Assembly (NCBI GenBank): GCA_963576565.1
Contig: OY755038.1
Location: forward strand, 206,929,013 to 206,993,012
Direction: 5' to 3'
Source: Aspidapion aeneum
Lineage: Eukaryota; Arthropoda; Insecta; Coleoptera; Brentidae
Length of the DNA stretch: 64,000 nucleotides
The notes below the pieces were generated by a model that did no database searches, had not been told where the DNA came from, and saw nothing but the letters and a program-made list of their open reading frames with translations. This document shows positions 33,180-43,603 of the stretch, piece by piece. Both the position numbers and the translations under genes were made by a program. Position 1 is the first letter of the stretch. Each line of letters opens with the position of its first letter.

Positions 33180-33830
33180 TGAACTTACTTATAAGAAATC
33201 AAAGTAAAACAAAACAGCAGCGAATAAAATAGTACAGGATCGAAGCTACTGCGTTTGCGTACCTACTCTTGTTCCATCAATCATCGTGTTCTTTATAAAT
33301 TCTAATTCTGTGATATCTTCAGTCACCAAGAAGTTGAGTCCATTGAAAATAAAATCTTCATTCTTGAATCAATTATTCCTTCTTCCGTTATATTGTCTCT
33401 TTGTCGCACGCATGGGACGCACCCACAAAACTTGAGAAAGCAGGATTATAAATTCTGGTTAGCAGACGATATTAGAATCACTCAACTGTGTGCCAAATAT
33501 TCCATGATTTATAAGTAATTTGTCTCGTATAACCAAATATATCCATATTAATGAGAAAGGTGCAGGTGGAATCTTAATTTTGTACATATATTATTATTAA
33601 GATGCCCAAAAAGGACACTTTCAGCATAGTTCACTGTGTCTGTACAAGGTGTTCCAATTAAATTATTTATTTGAAAAATCACGTATATGATCTAAGACAG
33701 AGAAAGCAAACGACGTGCTGTCCTTTTCATGTACTTTTTAATTGTAACCTTATCTCTCGCACTCGCGAAATCTAGATGGAAGAATTGCAATGGGATACAC
33801 CAAACTTACGATAGACTTTACTACTACTAT
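33180..33830. other. Unassigned DNA
   Basis: No gene recognised. Confidence 0.4.
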
Positions 33831-34463
33831 GTCGGTTTAGAACGTTTTTCTAAGTTATTTGATGCCTATTCTCCACCTCCTTCGATCATGACAATCATCT
33901 TCTGTCAGGTCTTTAAATTGACTGTTGCCGTTCCAGTTTGGGAAGCCCTCTTTTTCTGCGCCCTATTGGTTGCCATTCCAGGACCTGCTTTCGTAATCTT
34001 TTGTCGTTCATCCATTGTAGTGTTAGTGATGTCATCTGTTATGCTTCCCTCGATTCCCATTCTTTCTTTTATGGTCTCGTTTCTTATATGATCTCATTGA
34101 TGCTCTTATTGCATTTATTTCGATAATTTCGACTTTTGTATTGAATTTTTCTGTTACGCGATTGGTTTCTGTTCTATAGAACAGCGTGCTTTTCACCATT
34201 CATTCATATATGTTAATTTTTACATTCTTTTTTATCTCTTTGCTCCATAAAATATTGTTAAGACATCCAATAACATTTTTACAGTCTATTCCTGTCTTAT
34301 CAAATGTGACACCCCAGTATACTCATTGCATGGAGATATTGTTTGTCCATTATCCAGTTCTAACGCACTTGATTCGTTTCCAATACATAAGTACTGTGTC
34401 TTGTTCACGTTCATTTTTAACCCCCACTTTTGCTATTCTTCCGTTAACTTTCTCATTATATAC

Positions 34464-34617
34464 TCTTTATTTTAATTTTTTTTTATACTTTTCATCCAAT
34501 AAGTATGAATCGCCCAGTTTCGTAAAGTTAGAGCAAAGTTAAAGTACCTAACCAGGAATCGAACCCGGACCGCCGGTGTCTGAAGCAAATATTGCTACCA
34601 CTACACTACGAACGATC
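34464..34617 (-). repeat. tRNA-derived SINE
   Basis: The minus strand has an A-box-like TAGTGTAGTGGTAGCA and a B-box GGTTCGATTCC inside a tRNA-like T arm (CCGGG..CCTGG). A short body and an A-rich 3' end of the 'aaaaaaaaattaaaata' kind follow. The acceptor and anticodon stems do not pair well, so it is not a working tRNA. It interrupts RT copy 3 precisely after 'gacatgga'. Confidence 0.75.
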
Positions 34618-34732
34618 CATGTCTTCTTTATCATTAGCTACAATTAGTTAGCCGTCAGCAAACTGTAATGTGCATATGGTAAATCGCAAGGGCGGATCCA
34701 AAAGTGCTTCTCGGGGGTGGGGGGGCACTTTA

Positions 34733-35421
34733 AAAGCCTTTTTCCTCGCAGTAACTACAAGTTACCAGGTAACCTGGTTACTCGTTTTCTGTTTTTCTTC
34801 GCTGAGTAACACTAACTATGACGTCACGAGTAACCACACAGTGTAACCAGCCTAGCAGACGTGGTTTCTGAAATATTTTGAGGTTAAGATCGCTTTGTTT
34901 TGTTTTTTTTTTCAAAATGTTTGATTTTAATCATTGACTTCTATACCCTACAGGGCGTTATACAACTCAATGATTTTAATATATATATTACCAACGAATT
35001 ATGTTTGGTAACGGTAGAAAATGAAGCACATCCCTTGAAGTTGGTCCTATATCAATTCAACTGCAACTAGTCTTAAAATGTACTGCATTTGGTGTTCTGT
35101 GGTACTGCGGCCTTACCACAGAATACCAAAGGAGCACCCTGTTTCCACCCCGATTCAAAAAACGCATCAGGTAACGCTGCATTTAAAACTGGTGTAAATC
35201 CATGTCCCGTGATACGTTTTTTGAATCGGGTTGGGCATGCATTGGTGGAAACAATGAATTATTTTCTGCATTTCGGAAGCTCCTGGTAAAAACAAAAACA
35301 AACAATTGGAAATGTCATCCACAGCTGACTGTCTGACGTCATACAGCGGTTACTCCGAGTAACCGTGACGTCATTTCGAGTAACTTAAATGAGTGACTAG
35401 TAACCTCGAGGAAAAAGGCTT
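34733..35421. mobile_element. TIR element nested in hAT
   Basis: Ends AAGCCTTTTTCCTCG and inverted CGAGGAAAAAGGCTT, with subterminal GTAACC/GGTTAC words in both orientations (for example 34763-34785, 35345-35405). It carries a hairpin MITE at 35136-35254. No transposase found. Confidence 0.6.
35136..35254. mobile_element. Hairpin MITE (CCCTGTTTCCACC family), copy 1
   Basis: Arms CCCTGTTTCCACC.. and inverted ..GGTGGAAACA with inner GATTCAAAAAACGCATCA pairing with its complement. The left arm has lost about 13 bp compared with copies at 37466 and 42996. Confidence 0.8.
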
Positions 35422-36010
35422 CTTGTGACATTCTCTGTTGGTAAAAAACGGTATATATTTTTTTAAGCAGCATTTTATTAAATTAGTCAGAACTAAAAAG
35501 TACAATATCTTACATATATCTTTACAAAATATTTTGCAAGTTTACGCTACAAATTCAGGATATTTATTAATAAAAGTGGTTGTAATTTCGATGATAATAA
35601 CGATAGACACTTTCATGCGCCGTATTGTATATTCAAAAAATTATCGGGGGGGGGGGCAAGTGCCCCTAGTGCCCCCCCTGGATCCGCCACTGGTAAATCG
35701 TAAAGTTGCATTCCCATACCGTGTACTTTACGTTTCGACTTTTTTAGAGCTACTTCGATATATATTTTAAAAAGAGTTGGAGAGATGCAACATCCCTGTG
35801 TTCAGCCTTTCGTTACCAGGAATTCTTTTATAAGTCGATTACCAATTTTAGTTTTAAATTTTGACACTTTCTATAGTTCTTTTATCGCTTTTGATATGTA
35901 TGATTGATATTAGTTTGCTCTAAGATTGTCCATTATTTTTAGACTGAAACGATATCATATGCTTTTTGTAGGTCCACAAAGGTAACATGAGTCTCTATAT
36001 ACGATACACT

Positions 36011-36631
36011 TTACACGGTATGTGAAGCCGTGTACTCATTGGCGAGATGCAACTGTTACACCAACTGTAACTACAACCAAATTTGTCTATCGGCACTCAC
36101 GGTCCGTAAATAAACCCAGTAACTCCCAGCCAATAAGAACTCGGCAGTTTATGACGCGGCAATGTGCCTGCTCCACGATCAATAAAGAGAGACCTATACG
36201 TTATATTATGAGAGAAATAAAGATAGATCGTAAAAATACCAAAATTTATTAAAAAATCAAATAATTTAAAAATTTATGATAAAAATTCCAACAGTTTTAT
36301 AAATATCAGATTCAGGACACGATTATAAATACTTTTCCTAAGTTAATTCGACACTCTTGTTCATATTAATTTAACTTTTTTTGCCGAACAGTGCAATATT
36401 GATTTTTTTTTGTGGATAGGAGGTAATTAAAATGAGTTTTTTTTTGAGAAATTTTATCAAAAAAATTTAAAAAATCCTACTGAAATGACTTTAAGGCAAT
36501 GGCAGTAAGGGAACATTACATAACATTACATAATACAAGGATTTTTTATCCCCCCTTCTTAACGCATTTCAAGAAAAATTATAATAAAAATACATTGACT
36601 ATAACGCTAATATTCCTTCCCTCCTACTTGA
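36011..36631. other. Unassigned DNA
   Basis: No gene recognised. Confidence 0.4.
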
Positions 36632-36920
36632 GCAATATACAGGGTGTTCCAAGTTGAGTGTCCGCCATTGCTAACTTTTTTATTATTAAAGATAAAAAAA
36701 GTTTAAATTGGCAAACTAGTAGAATTTTTGATGCTCTTTAAGATGCTCAAATAAAAAAATCGAACATTGAGTTTTCGAGAAACAAAAATATAATTTAAAA
36801 AAATTCTACCAGTTTGCCAATTTTTTTTTTCCATTTTTAATAATAACAAATTTGGACTTTTAACTTGGAACACGGTGGACTTTTAACTTGGAACACGGTG
36901 GACTTTTAACTGGGAACAGA
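36632..36920. mobile_element. Foldback repeat ending in a 24-bp tandem
   Basis: The left arm has GTGTTCCAAGTTGAGTGTCC and 'ttggcaaactagtagaattttt'; the right arm repeats these inverted up to 'cttggaac'. The right end is followed by three copies of a 24-bp unit with 'acggtggacttttaac' (36852-36917), apparently a stutter of the element end. Confidence 0.65.
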
Positions 36921-36983
36921 ATGGTCCTCATCAGTTTTGTTTTTAAATCATATTGCAAGTAACAAAAAACTAAAGCTATCTAA

Positions 36984-37388
36984 TTATAGAATAGTTACAA
37001 AATAATTTTCTTTAACTTTTTTACTGTTTTTCGACTTCTCATCAGTCCCGGTATCATCAAGCTTTCGTTTCATTGTGGATTCATTTTGCTTTTTGGTATT
37101 TATAAATTTGATTCTTATACTTAATACAAATGAATTTACCAATTTATATGGAATAGACACTTTTTCAAATATAAATTTAGTGGATCGCTTCACAATATTT
37201 GTTTTAATAAATTTAAAATTGGCACCATGCAATTTTATAAACCATTTGTCCATTTTGTAAACATCATTTTTCGATGATGGTGAAGGCTCAGTTAAGTCTC
37301 TAAAAGAAAGGCTTTGCACCCAAGATGGCATGGTATATGAATGCATTTTGATTTGTTCATTTATAGCAACTAAGTTCAGGGAACTCAT
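36984..37388 (-). CDS. Hypothetical 134-residue protein, uncertain
   Basis: An uninterrupted frame starts at an ATG in good context (ACAATGA) with an in-frame stop six codons upstream. The protein is basic. The C-terminal third holds KRKLDD and SKKVK, which resemble nuclear-localisation stretches, and no membrane segment or signal peptide is visible. No family was recognised. It lies between repeats with no visible introns, promoter or poly(A) signal, so it may be a chance frame or an exon of an unseen gene. Confidence 0.25.
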   Translation of the reverse strand: MSSLNLVAINEQIKMHSYTMPSWVQSLSFRDLTEPSPSSKNDVYKMDKWFIKLHGANFKFIKTNIVKRSTKFIFEKVSIPYKLVNSFVLSIRIKFINTKKQNESTMKRKLDDTGTDEKSKNSKKVKENYFVTIL

Positions 37389-37465
37389 TGTGATGCTTTC
37401 GTGCTAAAATCCTGCAATATACACTAAACCATCTTTTTCTAAAATTTCTTTTAGTTAGTCTTAAA

Positions 37466-37606
37466 TATCCTGTTTCCACCAATGCATGCTCACCCCGATT
37501 CAAAAAACGCATCAGGTGACGCTGCATTTAAAACCGGTGCAAATCCATGGCCCATCACGTGCGTTTTTTGAATCGGGGTGGGCATGCATTGGTGGAAACA
37601 GGGTAT
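37466..37606. mobile_element. Hairpin MITE (CCCTGTTTCCACC family), copy 2
   Basis: About 141 bp, with near-perfect arms of around 48 bp starting TATCCTGTTTCCACC and ending GGTGGAAACAGGGTA, with inner TGCATTTAAAACCGGTGCA. TA at both ends suggests a TA target. Confidence 0.85.
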
Positions 37607-38079
37607 AGTACATTTATAGCAAGCACGGAACAGGTATAAACCTACGTACAAGACGACAAGACCCAAAATGTACAACGTTTCCTGGCAAAAGACGAAATTA
37701 CGCTATAAACAGCGTTTGACTGCTGATTGCTAGGAAAACTGTGACGTAGCTCTGACGTCACGGCCGTCATGACACCGAGTTACCAGACAACCGGTTTATT
37801 TAAGGACCGTGATCGGCACTCTGTGTCCTCGTGAACCTGGAACCGCAGAAAAGGAATTTTGTTGCTTTAACTTTTGCGGTTACATTTGCTTGCCAAACTA
37901 TAGAATGAAGCACAATAGAATGTGCTATAAAATATTTCCAATAGAAATAACACTTATTTCAACAATTGATTTTCTGAAATTAAGTATGGAGAAAATTTAT
38001 ACAGGACTGAAAATAAGTACAAATACGAGTTGGTTTTAATCTTTGGTATGTCTAGTTTAAGTATAACAGATATAGCTTC
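37607..38079. other. Unassigned DNA
   Basis: No supported gene. GACGTCA words occur at 37751 and nearby. Confidence 0.4.
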
Positions 38080-38430
38080 TGGTTTACGATTTAGTTATAG
38101 TTATAATATTAATGCGAACATAGAGGCGGAGATGTCGCGGCGATTATCCCTTTCAATCTGCTGCTGTTTTAGTTCCTCTCGTATTCTGGTAGATAGCGCT
38201 TCTTGCAGAGTACATGATGTTGTTTTCTCACTAGAAACATAACGTAAGAGACAAAACCGTATACCTAACTTAGTAAGGGTCGCATTGACCAAGCAGTGTT
38301 CTGAAGAGTCCCATAGCGACGAAACTGTTAACTGTCAACACTTATTAGATGTCGATTAATTCTGCGACCTCCGCCCAAGGAAAAATACGGGAAAAACAAG
38401 AATTTCTTATTTTTACCCGCGTAACCACGA
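38080..38430 (+). repeat. Dispersed repeat R, copy 2
   Basis: Aligns with 11150-11415 through 'tctcgtat..ggtagat.gcgcttcttgc', 'cattgaccaagcagtgttc' and 'ccacgaaaacttgttt'. Diverged. Confidence 0.6.
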
Positions 38431-38600
38431 AAACTTGTTTGAAAAAAGAATAGTTGTTAAATTATGCTTATTCATTTTATATGTAAGTAAAAATCCTTAC
38501 TGTTGAAAATTTGGAAATTTTAGGTAAAGCGGCGCTTCTCCCGCATCCCCTGACGTCCCGTTACTTGACGAAGGTGTGCATTCAAAAACTCTGCACACTA

Positions 38601-39372
38601 GAGGAAAGGCGCCTATTATCGCATAGGTTCTTAATATCGGATAGGCAAGTATTTCCTAAACTATTGGTCCGACCTACCTGCATGTGCATGTACCGATGCT
38701 ACACCAAGCTGTACAGATTCTACATAAATTACAGATTTCTGCGGCAAGTTTTTATTTGCTGTTCAGATGTTTACATGAACTTATAGTACACGAAAATTTT
38801 ACCGCTGCTGATTATAGACAATTTATTCTTAGAAGGTAAGACAAATTATTAATTTGATATACATCATTTGATTAGGCATATTGCAAGGTTTTATTTGATG
38901 TATAATTTATTAGGTTTAGTGCAGTTTTGTCTTTTCGAAAAGGTTGATAACCCCACATATAATGTATGCCCCAATATCGGACACTATGGGTTTCCCAATT
39001 TTGTTTTTAGTTTCAAGCGTTGACAAATTATTTTTGTATTGCAAAAATATTATGCTAGTGTATGGCTTTAACTGATTAAAAAGTATACTAAAAAAGCACT
39101 GACTTTGCTATGGGTTCCAAATATCGGACATTTGCGATATTGGGACTACCTCCAATCCGATATTAGGACACCATTTTTAAAATGGTGATTTTTGTATTCA
39201 AAAATATATTTTTAACTGTCTCAGAAAAGAATTAAGTTTGACATTTGGCATTTCAGAATATTGAAAAATATAGGTTACGTAATTGTTTGCCAACACGTAC
39301 TTCTGATATATAGCTGAAAATTTTTTTTATAGGCCAAAAGAAAAAAGTATCCGATAATAGGCACCTCTCCTC
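38601..39372. mobile_element. TA-flanked TIR element (772 bp)
   Basis: Ends GAGGAAAGGCGCCTATTATC and inverted GATAATAGGCACCTCTCCTC, bounded by TA at 38599-38600 and 39373-39374. The interior repeats TATCGGACA-like words at least four times (near 38637, 38973, 39122 and, inverted, 39160). No transposase. Confidence 0.8.
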
Positions 39373-39848
39373 TACAACAAAAAATGATTTAGGCTTAAAA
39401 TTTTGGCTCAAACATATATAACACTAAAAGCCTAAAATACCCAGACCCTTCTTATAGTAGAGAATGTAACCGCATAAGCAACCCTAATCCCTTTATTATG
39501 GCATCTTGACAGATCCCCAGATTCTGGATTTAAAAGCTACATCGATTTTGCTCTCTTTTAGAAGCAGTGTCTGGACAGGTATTCTCTTAATGCAAAACGT
39601 ATAGCGTTTTTAAGACGCTCACCGTTTTATGACGTCAAATTCGCTAAGCACCTGACCAAAAGTGCAAAAATGGTATTTACTTACGATGGCGCTGAGCATT
39701 TTTTTAAAACGGTAACCGTGTTTAAAAACACCTATCTATTGGCATCTGTTTTAAAAAAATTCAAGCCTATTAAAAAGTATTGTGCACACATTTTTTTGGC
39801 CAATCTTGTATTTTTACTAGTTAGGCTGGTAGGTACCAAAATAGCTAC
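39373..39848. other. Unassigned DNA
   Basis: The open frame 39670-40035 straddles the next element's boundary and is taken as chance. Confidence 0.4.
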
Positions 39849-41735
39849 CCCAAGTAACATTTCTTTATTTATAGCAGAAGCTAAAAGGTTGCCAGCGCCT
39901 TTTCTTAAAACCATTAGTTTCAATGTTTGGTCGCTAGCACGTTCCCATTACCCTTATATACCCCTTAGACCTCCTAAATGGGACTCCCCAATTGGTGGTG
40001 GCAACCTATGTATTAAACTCACTATAAAACCATAAGAAATAAACTCCAGCTTCGCCCTCTAGCGGTTCCACCAGTATAGAACCTTTTAAAGCCTAAAGCT
40101 ATTATGCCAGGTTCTAAAAGCAACTCAGAAACGTCCTCTATCCTATTATAAAACTAGATTTGGTAATTTGGTATCCTGGCGATTCTGTTGAATACCATAA
40201 TACCTTTAGGGTAAAGAAGTTTTCCTATAAAAGCTATGGCGATATTTTAGATTCACAATGGCTATATAAAATAATTTAGGTCACAAAATTGCTAAAAATG
40301 TCAGAGTCCCAAAATTATTTTATCACATAAAAATATACCGAGTTTGTCGTTGTGTTGATGATGAAATTGTTTGCCAGATTTATTTTTCTGATAAAATCGT
40401 ATCCGAAAAGCTCTCAAAACAAGCGCGCCAGCTCAGGAATGCTTTTTAATAGTTTTTTGATAACAAAATAACAAATATTTAAAATTAAAAAAAAAATCAT
40501 TTACACTATTCACCATTAAAAAAGTCTGTATGGTTTACATAAATCAAAATTAAAGTAAAATTATTGTTAAAAAACACTGCTAAAACGACTAGATAAATAT
40601 TTTCTCTTTACAATATTTTTTAAATATATTTATATACGCCATTATGGTTTTATAGTGGTCACTTGGTTTTATCTGTTACTGTATCGCAACAAGAATTTTT
40701 GAGTGCCCTTATGAAACCAACAAAAAAGAACAATGTAAACATAGTCAACATAACCTCACTTAAATTTTTTGTATTTGTTTTTAAAGTGTTTAAAAGCGTA
40801 TAATTCAACACTTTTAAATGTTTTTTATCGTGCAATTTCGACACAGTCGAGAGGGCCAGTGCAATGATATTCGTTGTGCCTGCAGGTTGGAGGGCAACCT
40901 CTTATATTGGCCGTAAAAACAGGCCTTATCTAGGCCTCGGTGTCCTACCCAGGAGGACGGAAACTCACCAATTATTAATTATTGGGCTTTAAATAATCAA
41001 TCTTGCAATAGGTAGGTACCAATCTGTACCTAGGTATATCTATTATTTTTACAAGAAATACCTAAAAAAATAAAACACGAAAGTATTTACTTCCTCCTGT
41101 TAGAACCCTTAAGGAAACACGTTTTATATGGCCGCCTATTTAAATATTATTTAATATACAGCTATGGGTAACTATAAATATAAAAGAATTAAGTTTACCT
41201 TTAAGCCTTCCTATAAAACCTTTTTAAAATGCCTAAAAGTAATGGCAAAACCCAAAAGTCTAAAGTTTATATTTCCCACTCTTAAAAACCTTAAGGAAAG
41301 TAGGTTCTATATGGCCGCCTATCTAATCATATTTACTTTTAAACTACTGGTAACTATAAAAACAAAGGGATATAAGATAACCTTTTAGCTCTATTATAAA
41401 ACACTTTTGTGATGACCTAAAGTAATGAAAAAAACTAAACGACCAAAGTTTATATTTATTTCTTTTTAAAAACTTTAGGTAAAATTGTTTTATAAGACCA
41501 TCTTTATAAATCAGAAATCAATAAAACCAAAAGTATCTAAAAGGAACAGAAGGAATATCCGTTTTATTATACTCCCTTTATAAATCACTTTTTGGTTGTA
41601 TAACACCCCTTTAGGTAATTGGCAATATAAATTACCTTTATGTAGCCAAATTGATCCTAAAACCCATAACAGCACCCTCTAAATAACCTAGGAACCAAAT
41701 TAATAAAACCTTGAATGGTAATAATGTTACTTGGG
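39849..41735 (+). mobile_element. 1.88-kb TIR DNA element, copy 2 (complete)
   Basis: Begins CCCAAGTAACAT and ends ATGTTACTTGGG. Contains the same three 178-bp internal units as copy 1 and the 74-codon frame at 41164-41388. No recognisable transposase, so non-autonomous. Flanks do not give a convincing duplication. Confidence 0.85.
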
Positions 41736-42054
41736 ACCTTTCTTATTCGTCAAGCTTCAAGGTAGAAATGAAGGATTTTAAGGAGTTTGCGAATAAAGAT
41801 TTACTGTATTTCTCTCTATATTCTATAAAATATATATATTCTCTAGTTCAAGTTCAAGTTCAAGTTTATTTATTGGTCAAATAAGCTGTTAGTTACAGAT
41901 ATGACAAGTCCCTCTGGAATCTATTTAAGTGGTACAGATAAATGAATAATTAAAAATTATTTATGGGTAGGTTTTCTACACTTCTATGTTTAAAGGTACC
42001 CTATAGAGTAGGTAAACGAGCATTTGAGTCTTATTGGAAACACCCTAGTACAAG
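41736..42054. other. Unassigned DNA
   Basis: A 'gttcaa' triplet-like repeat (TTCAAG x4) is at 41843-41866. Otherwise nothing recognised. Confidence 0.4.
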
Positions 42055-42121
42055 CTAGAGTCACTGTATGTTGACATATTTGGATAATATATCCAAATAT
42101 GTCAACATACAGGGACTCTAG
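42055..42121. mobile_element. Minimal hairpin transposon, 67 bp, with 6-bp target duplication
   Basis: Two 32-bp arms with one mismatch, starting CTAGAGTCACTGTATG and ending CATACAGGGACTCTAG, are separated by only 3 bp. Exact TACAAG copies flank it (42049-42054, 42122-42127). Essentially the whole element is terminal inverted repeat. Confidence 0.9.
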
Positions 42122-42169
42122 TACAAGCGAGTATATTCAGTTGGAACAATGAAATGGTGGTGGTCGTGC

Positions 42170-42230
42170 CTAGAGTCCCTGTATGTTGACATATTTCGAA
42201 TCCAAATATGTCAACATACAGGGACTCTAG
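42170..42230. mobile_element. Minimal hairpin transposon, 61 bp, with 6-bp target duplication
   Basis: Two perfect 27-bp arms beginning CTAGAGTCCCTGTATG around a 7-bp spacer. Exact TCGTGC copies flank it (42164-42169, 42231-42236). Same family as the 67-bp copy 49 bp upstream. Confidence 0.9.
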
Positions 42231-42391
42231 TCGTGCCAAAACTTTAAAAAACTTAAATTTCTAAAATTATTGAAGATTTTTAACTAAATCTTCTTTTAAA
42301 ACTTTATTTTATTTGTTAGGATATGATGAAAATTTATGGTTTACGTGTATATAATATTTATTATTTTACACTAGGAGTGAAGTGGTCATTA

Positions 42392-42742
42392 CTAGAGACC
42401 CTGCATGTATGACATATTTTAAATATAAAGAGACGCGACAAACTCTTCAAAGTCAAATTTATTTAAGTCTCTATTCTAGTTCTCTATACTCTAGCGAGGT
42501 TTAGAGAGAGACGCACCTTCTGTCCTTGTCAACTCATATGCGTCGGAAAATAAAAATAAACGATTTTTAACAAAACTCATACAGGGGGTGCGGACAAACG
42601 TGTTTTATTATATGGCGCATGATGATTGATGCCACTCACCGCTGACAAAGTAACATAACCACAAAATGTTAATTTCAGTGACTTTGATGGGTTTGTCGCG
42701 TCTCTCTTTAGTAAAAATGTGTCATACATACAGGGTCTCTAG
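42392..42742. mobile_element. Related TIR element, 351 bp, with 6-bp target duplication
   Basis: Ends CTAGAGACCCTGCATGTATG and inverted CATACATACAGGGTCTCTAG. The inverted match continues about 52 bp through GAGACGCGACAAAC. Flanked by exact TCATTA (42386-42391, 42743-42748). The terminal motif CTAGAG-CCCTG-ATG and 6-bp duplication tie it to the two minimal hairpins. No transposase. Confidence 0.85.
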
Positions 42743-42995
42743 TCATTACAATCATGTTAAGACACCGCTAGCCCAACATCTCTTAATAAAACAATAATTT
42801 AAATAACAAAAATAACTAACTGGGGTAAAAAAATCTCTAATGTATGCCACAAATGTCAAAAAACATGAACAAAAAGCGAAAATTTGAAGGATGCTTAGCC
42901 AGTTCCATCCCAAGGGCGCATTTACCAACGTGAATACCAAATTCGATCGGTCAGCGCAAATGCCATGCGAGGAAGGGTGCTGTGCATTTCGCTTA
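42743..42995. other. Unassigned DNA
   Basis: No gene recognised. Confidence 0.4.
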
Positions 42996-43138
42996 TACCC
43001 TGTTTCCACCAATGCATGCCCACCCCGATTAAAAAAACGCATCAGGTGACGCTGCATTTAAAACCGGTGCAAATCCATGGCCCATCACGTGATGCGTTTT
43101 TTGAACCGGGGTGGGCATGCATTGGTGGAAACAAGGTA
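42996..43138. mobile_element. Hairpin MITE (CCCTGTTTCCACC family), copy 3
   Basis: About 143 bp. Arms TACCCTGTTTCCACC and GGTGGAAACAAGGTA, with the same inner region as copy 2, including 'ggcccatcacgtga'. TA-bounded. Confidence 0.85.
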
Positions 43139-43520
43139 TTAGCGTTTTCAAAACGTAACGTTTTTATGCCAACTTATGAGAATACCAGTCCAGGTGTGTG
43201 TTGAAGCCACTTTCTGGTGTTAACATTTGAAGCAAATAAAACGGTGATGACGAAAGTACAAACAAAACTTGTATTGCAAATTAGATGTCTTAAAATGGTT
43301 CATTATACCCATCTACCCATACGAAAGAATCTGGGTCAAACGCAATATTGTTGCGTTTATCTTTCGGAAGATTCTTTAATTTTGTTTAACGATACCGCAT
43401 CCTGCCAATTAATTCTTTAAATTAATTTTTACAAAACATCACTTACTCACCCTCATATCTACAGTCGCAACAACGGATTTCTTTATAAACAACAAGTGAA
43501 ATTAAAGAAAGAAAAATAAG
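43139..43520. other. Unassigned DNA
   Basis: No gene recognised. 'ataaacaacaagtgaa' at 43482 recurs at 43888. Confidence 0.4.
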
Positions 43521-43525
43521 AAAAA
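43521..43525 (-). terminator. RNA polymerase III terminator for the tRNA-like gene
   Basis: On the minus strand the tRNA 3' end is followed after six bases by a run of five T residues, the usual Pol III stop. Confidence 0.55.
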
Positions 43526-43531
43526 GTTTTC

Positions 43532-43603
43532 TGCTTCGGCCGGGGATCGAACCCGGTATCTCTTGCTATCTAGGCAAACATTCTACCACTGAACTACCGA
43601 AGC
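43532..43603 (-). tRNA. tRNA-like gene, class I fold, anticodon AGA
   Basis: The 72-nt minus-strand sequence folds as a complete cloverleaf. Acceptor is GCTTCGG/CCGAAGC (7 of 7) with discriminator A. D arm is GTTC/GAAT around AGTGGTA. Anticodon stem is TTTGC/GCAAG with loop CTAGATA. T arm is CCGGG/CCCGG around TTCGATC. Anticodon at 43571-43569 is AGA, nominally Ser, yet the body is class I and tRNA-Gly-like with a 5-nt variable loop, unlike the class II serine tRNAs. It could be an altered tRNA-Gly gene, a pseudogene or a SINE head. Confidence 0.75.

Larger units (their letters stand above)
34687..35692. mobile_element. hAT-type element with exact 8-bp target duplication, inside RT copy 3
   Basis: Ends CAAGGGCGGATCCA and inverted TGGATCCGCCACTG; flanks GTAAATCG at 34679-34686 and 35693-35700. 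The terminal sequence resembles the 1815-2061 MITE, so both belong to one family. A further TIR element is nested inside. Confidence 0.9.
33831..36010 (-). pseudogene. Non-LTR retrotransposon RT, copy 3, carrying three later insertions
   Basis: On the minus strand it begins with THVTFVDLQKAYD (RT palm block, about 35955-36000). It continues with a GCCISPTLFKIYIE-like block (about 35760-35800) and a decayed FAD(D) region. After an hAT insertion (34687-35692) and a SINE (34464-34617) come the C-terminal blocks and a (TAG)n tail at 33825-33835. It extends further 5' than copies 1 and 2. Frameshifts and stops are frequent, and the GRRKRGRPK block is decayed. Its order of insertions dates it as the oldest layer here. 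Confidence 0.85.

Noticed and set aside
34560..34617. Functional tRNA gene inside RT copy 3
   Set aside because: A and B boxes and a T arm are present, but the acceptor and anticodon stems do not pair; a SINE head explains it better.
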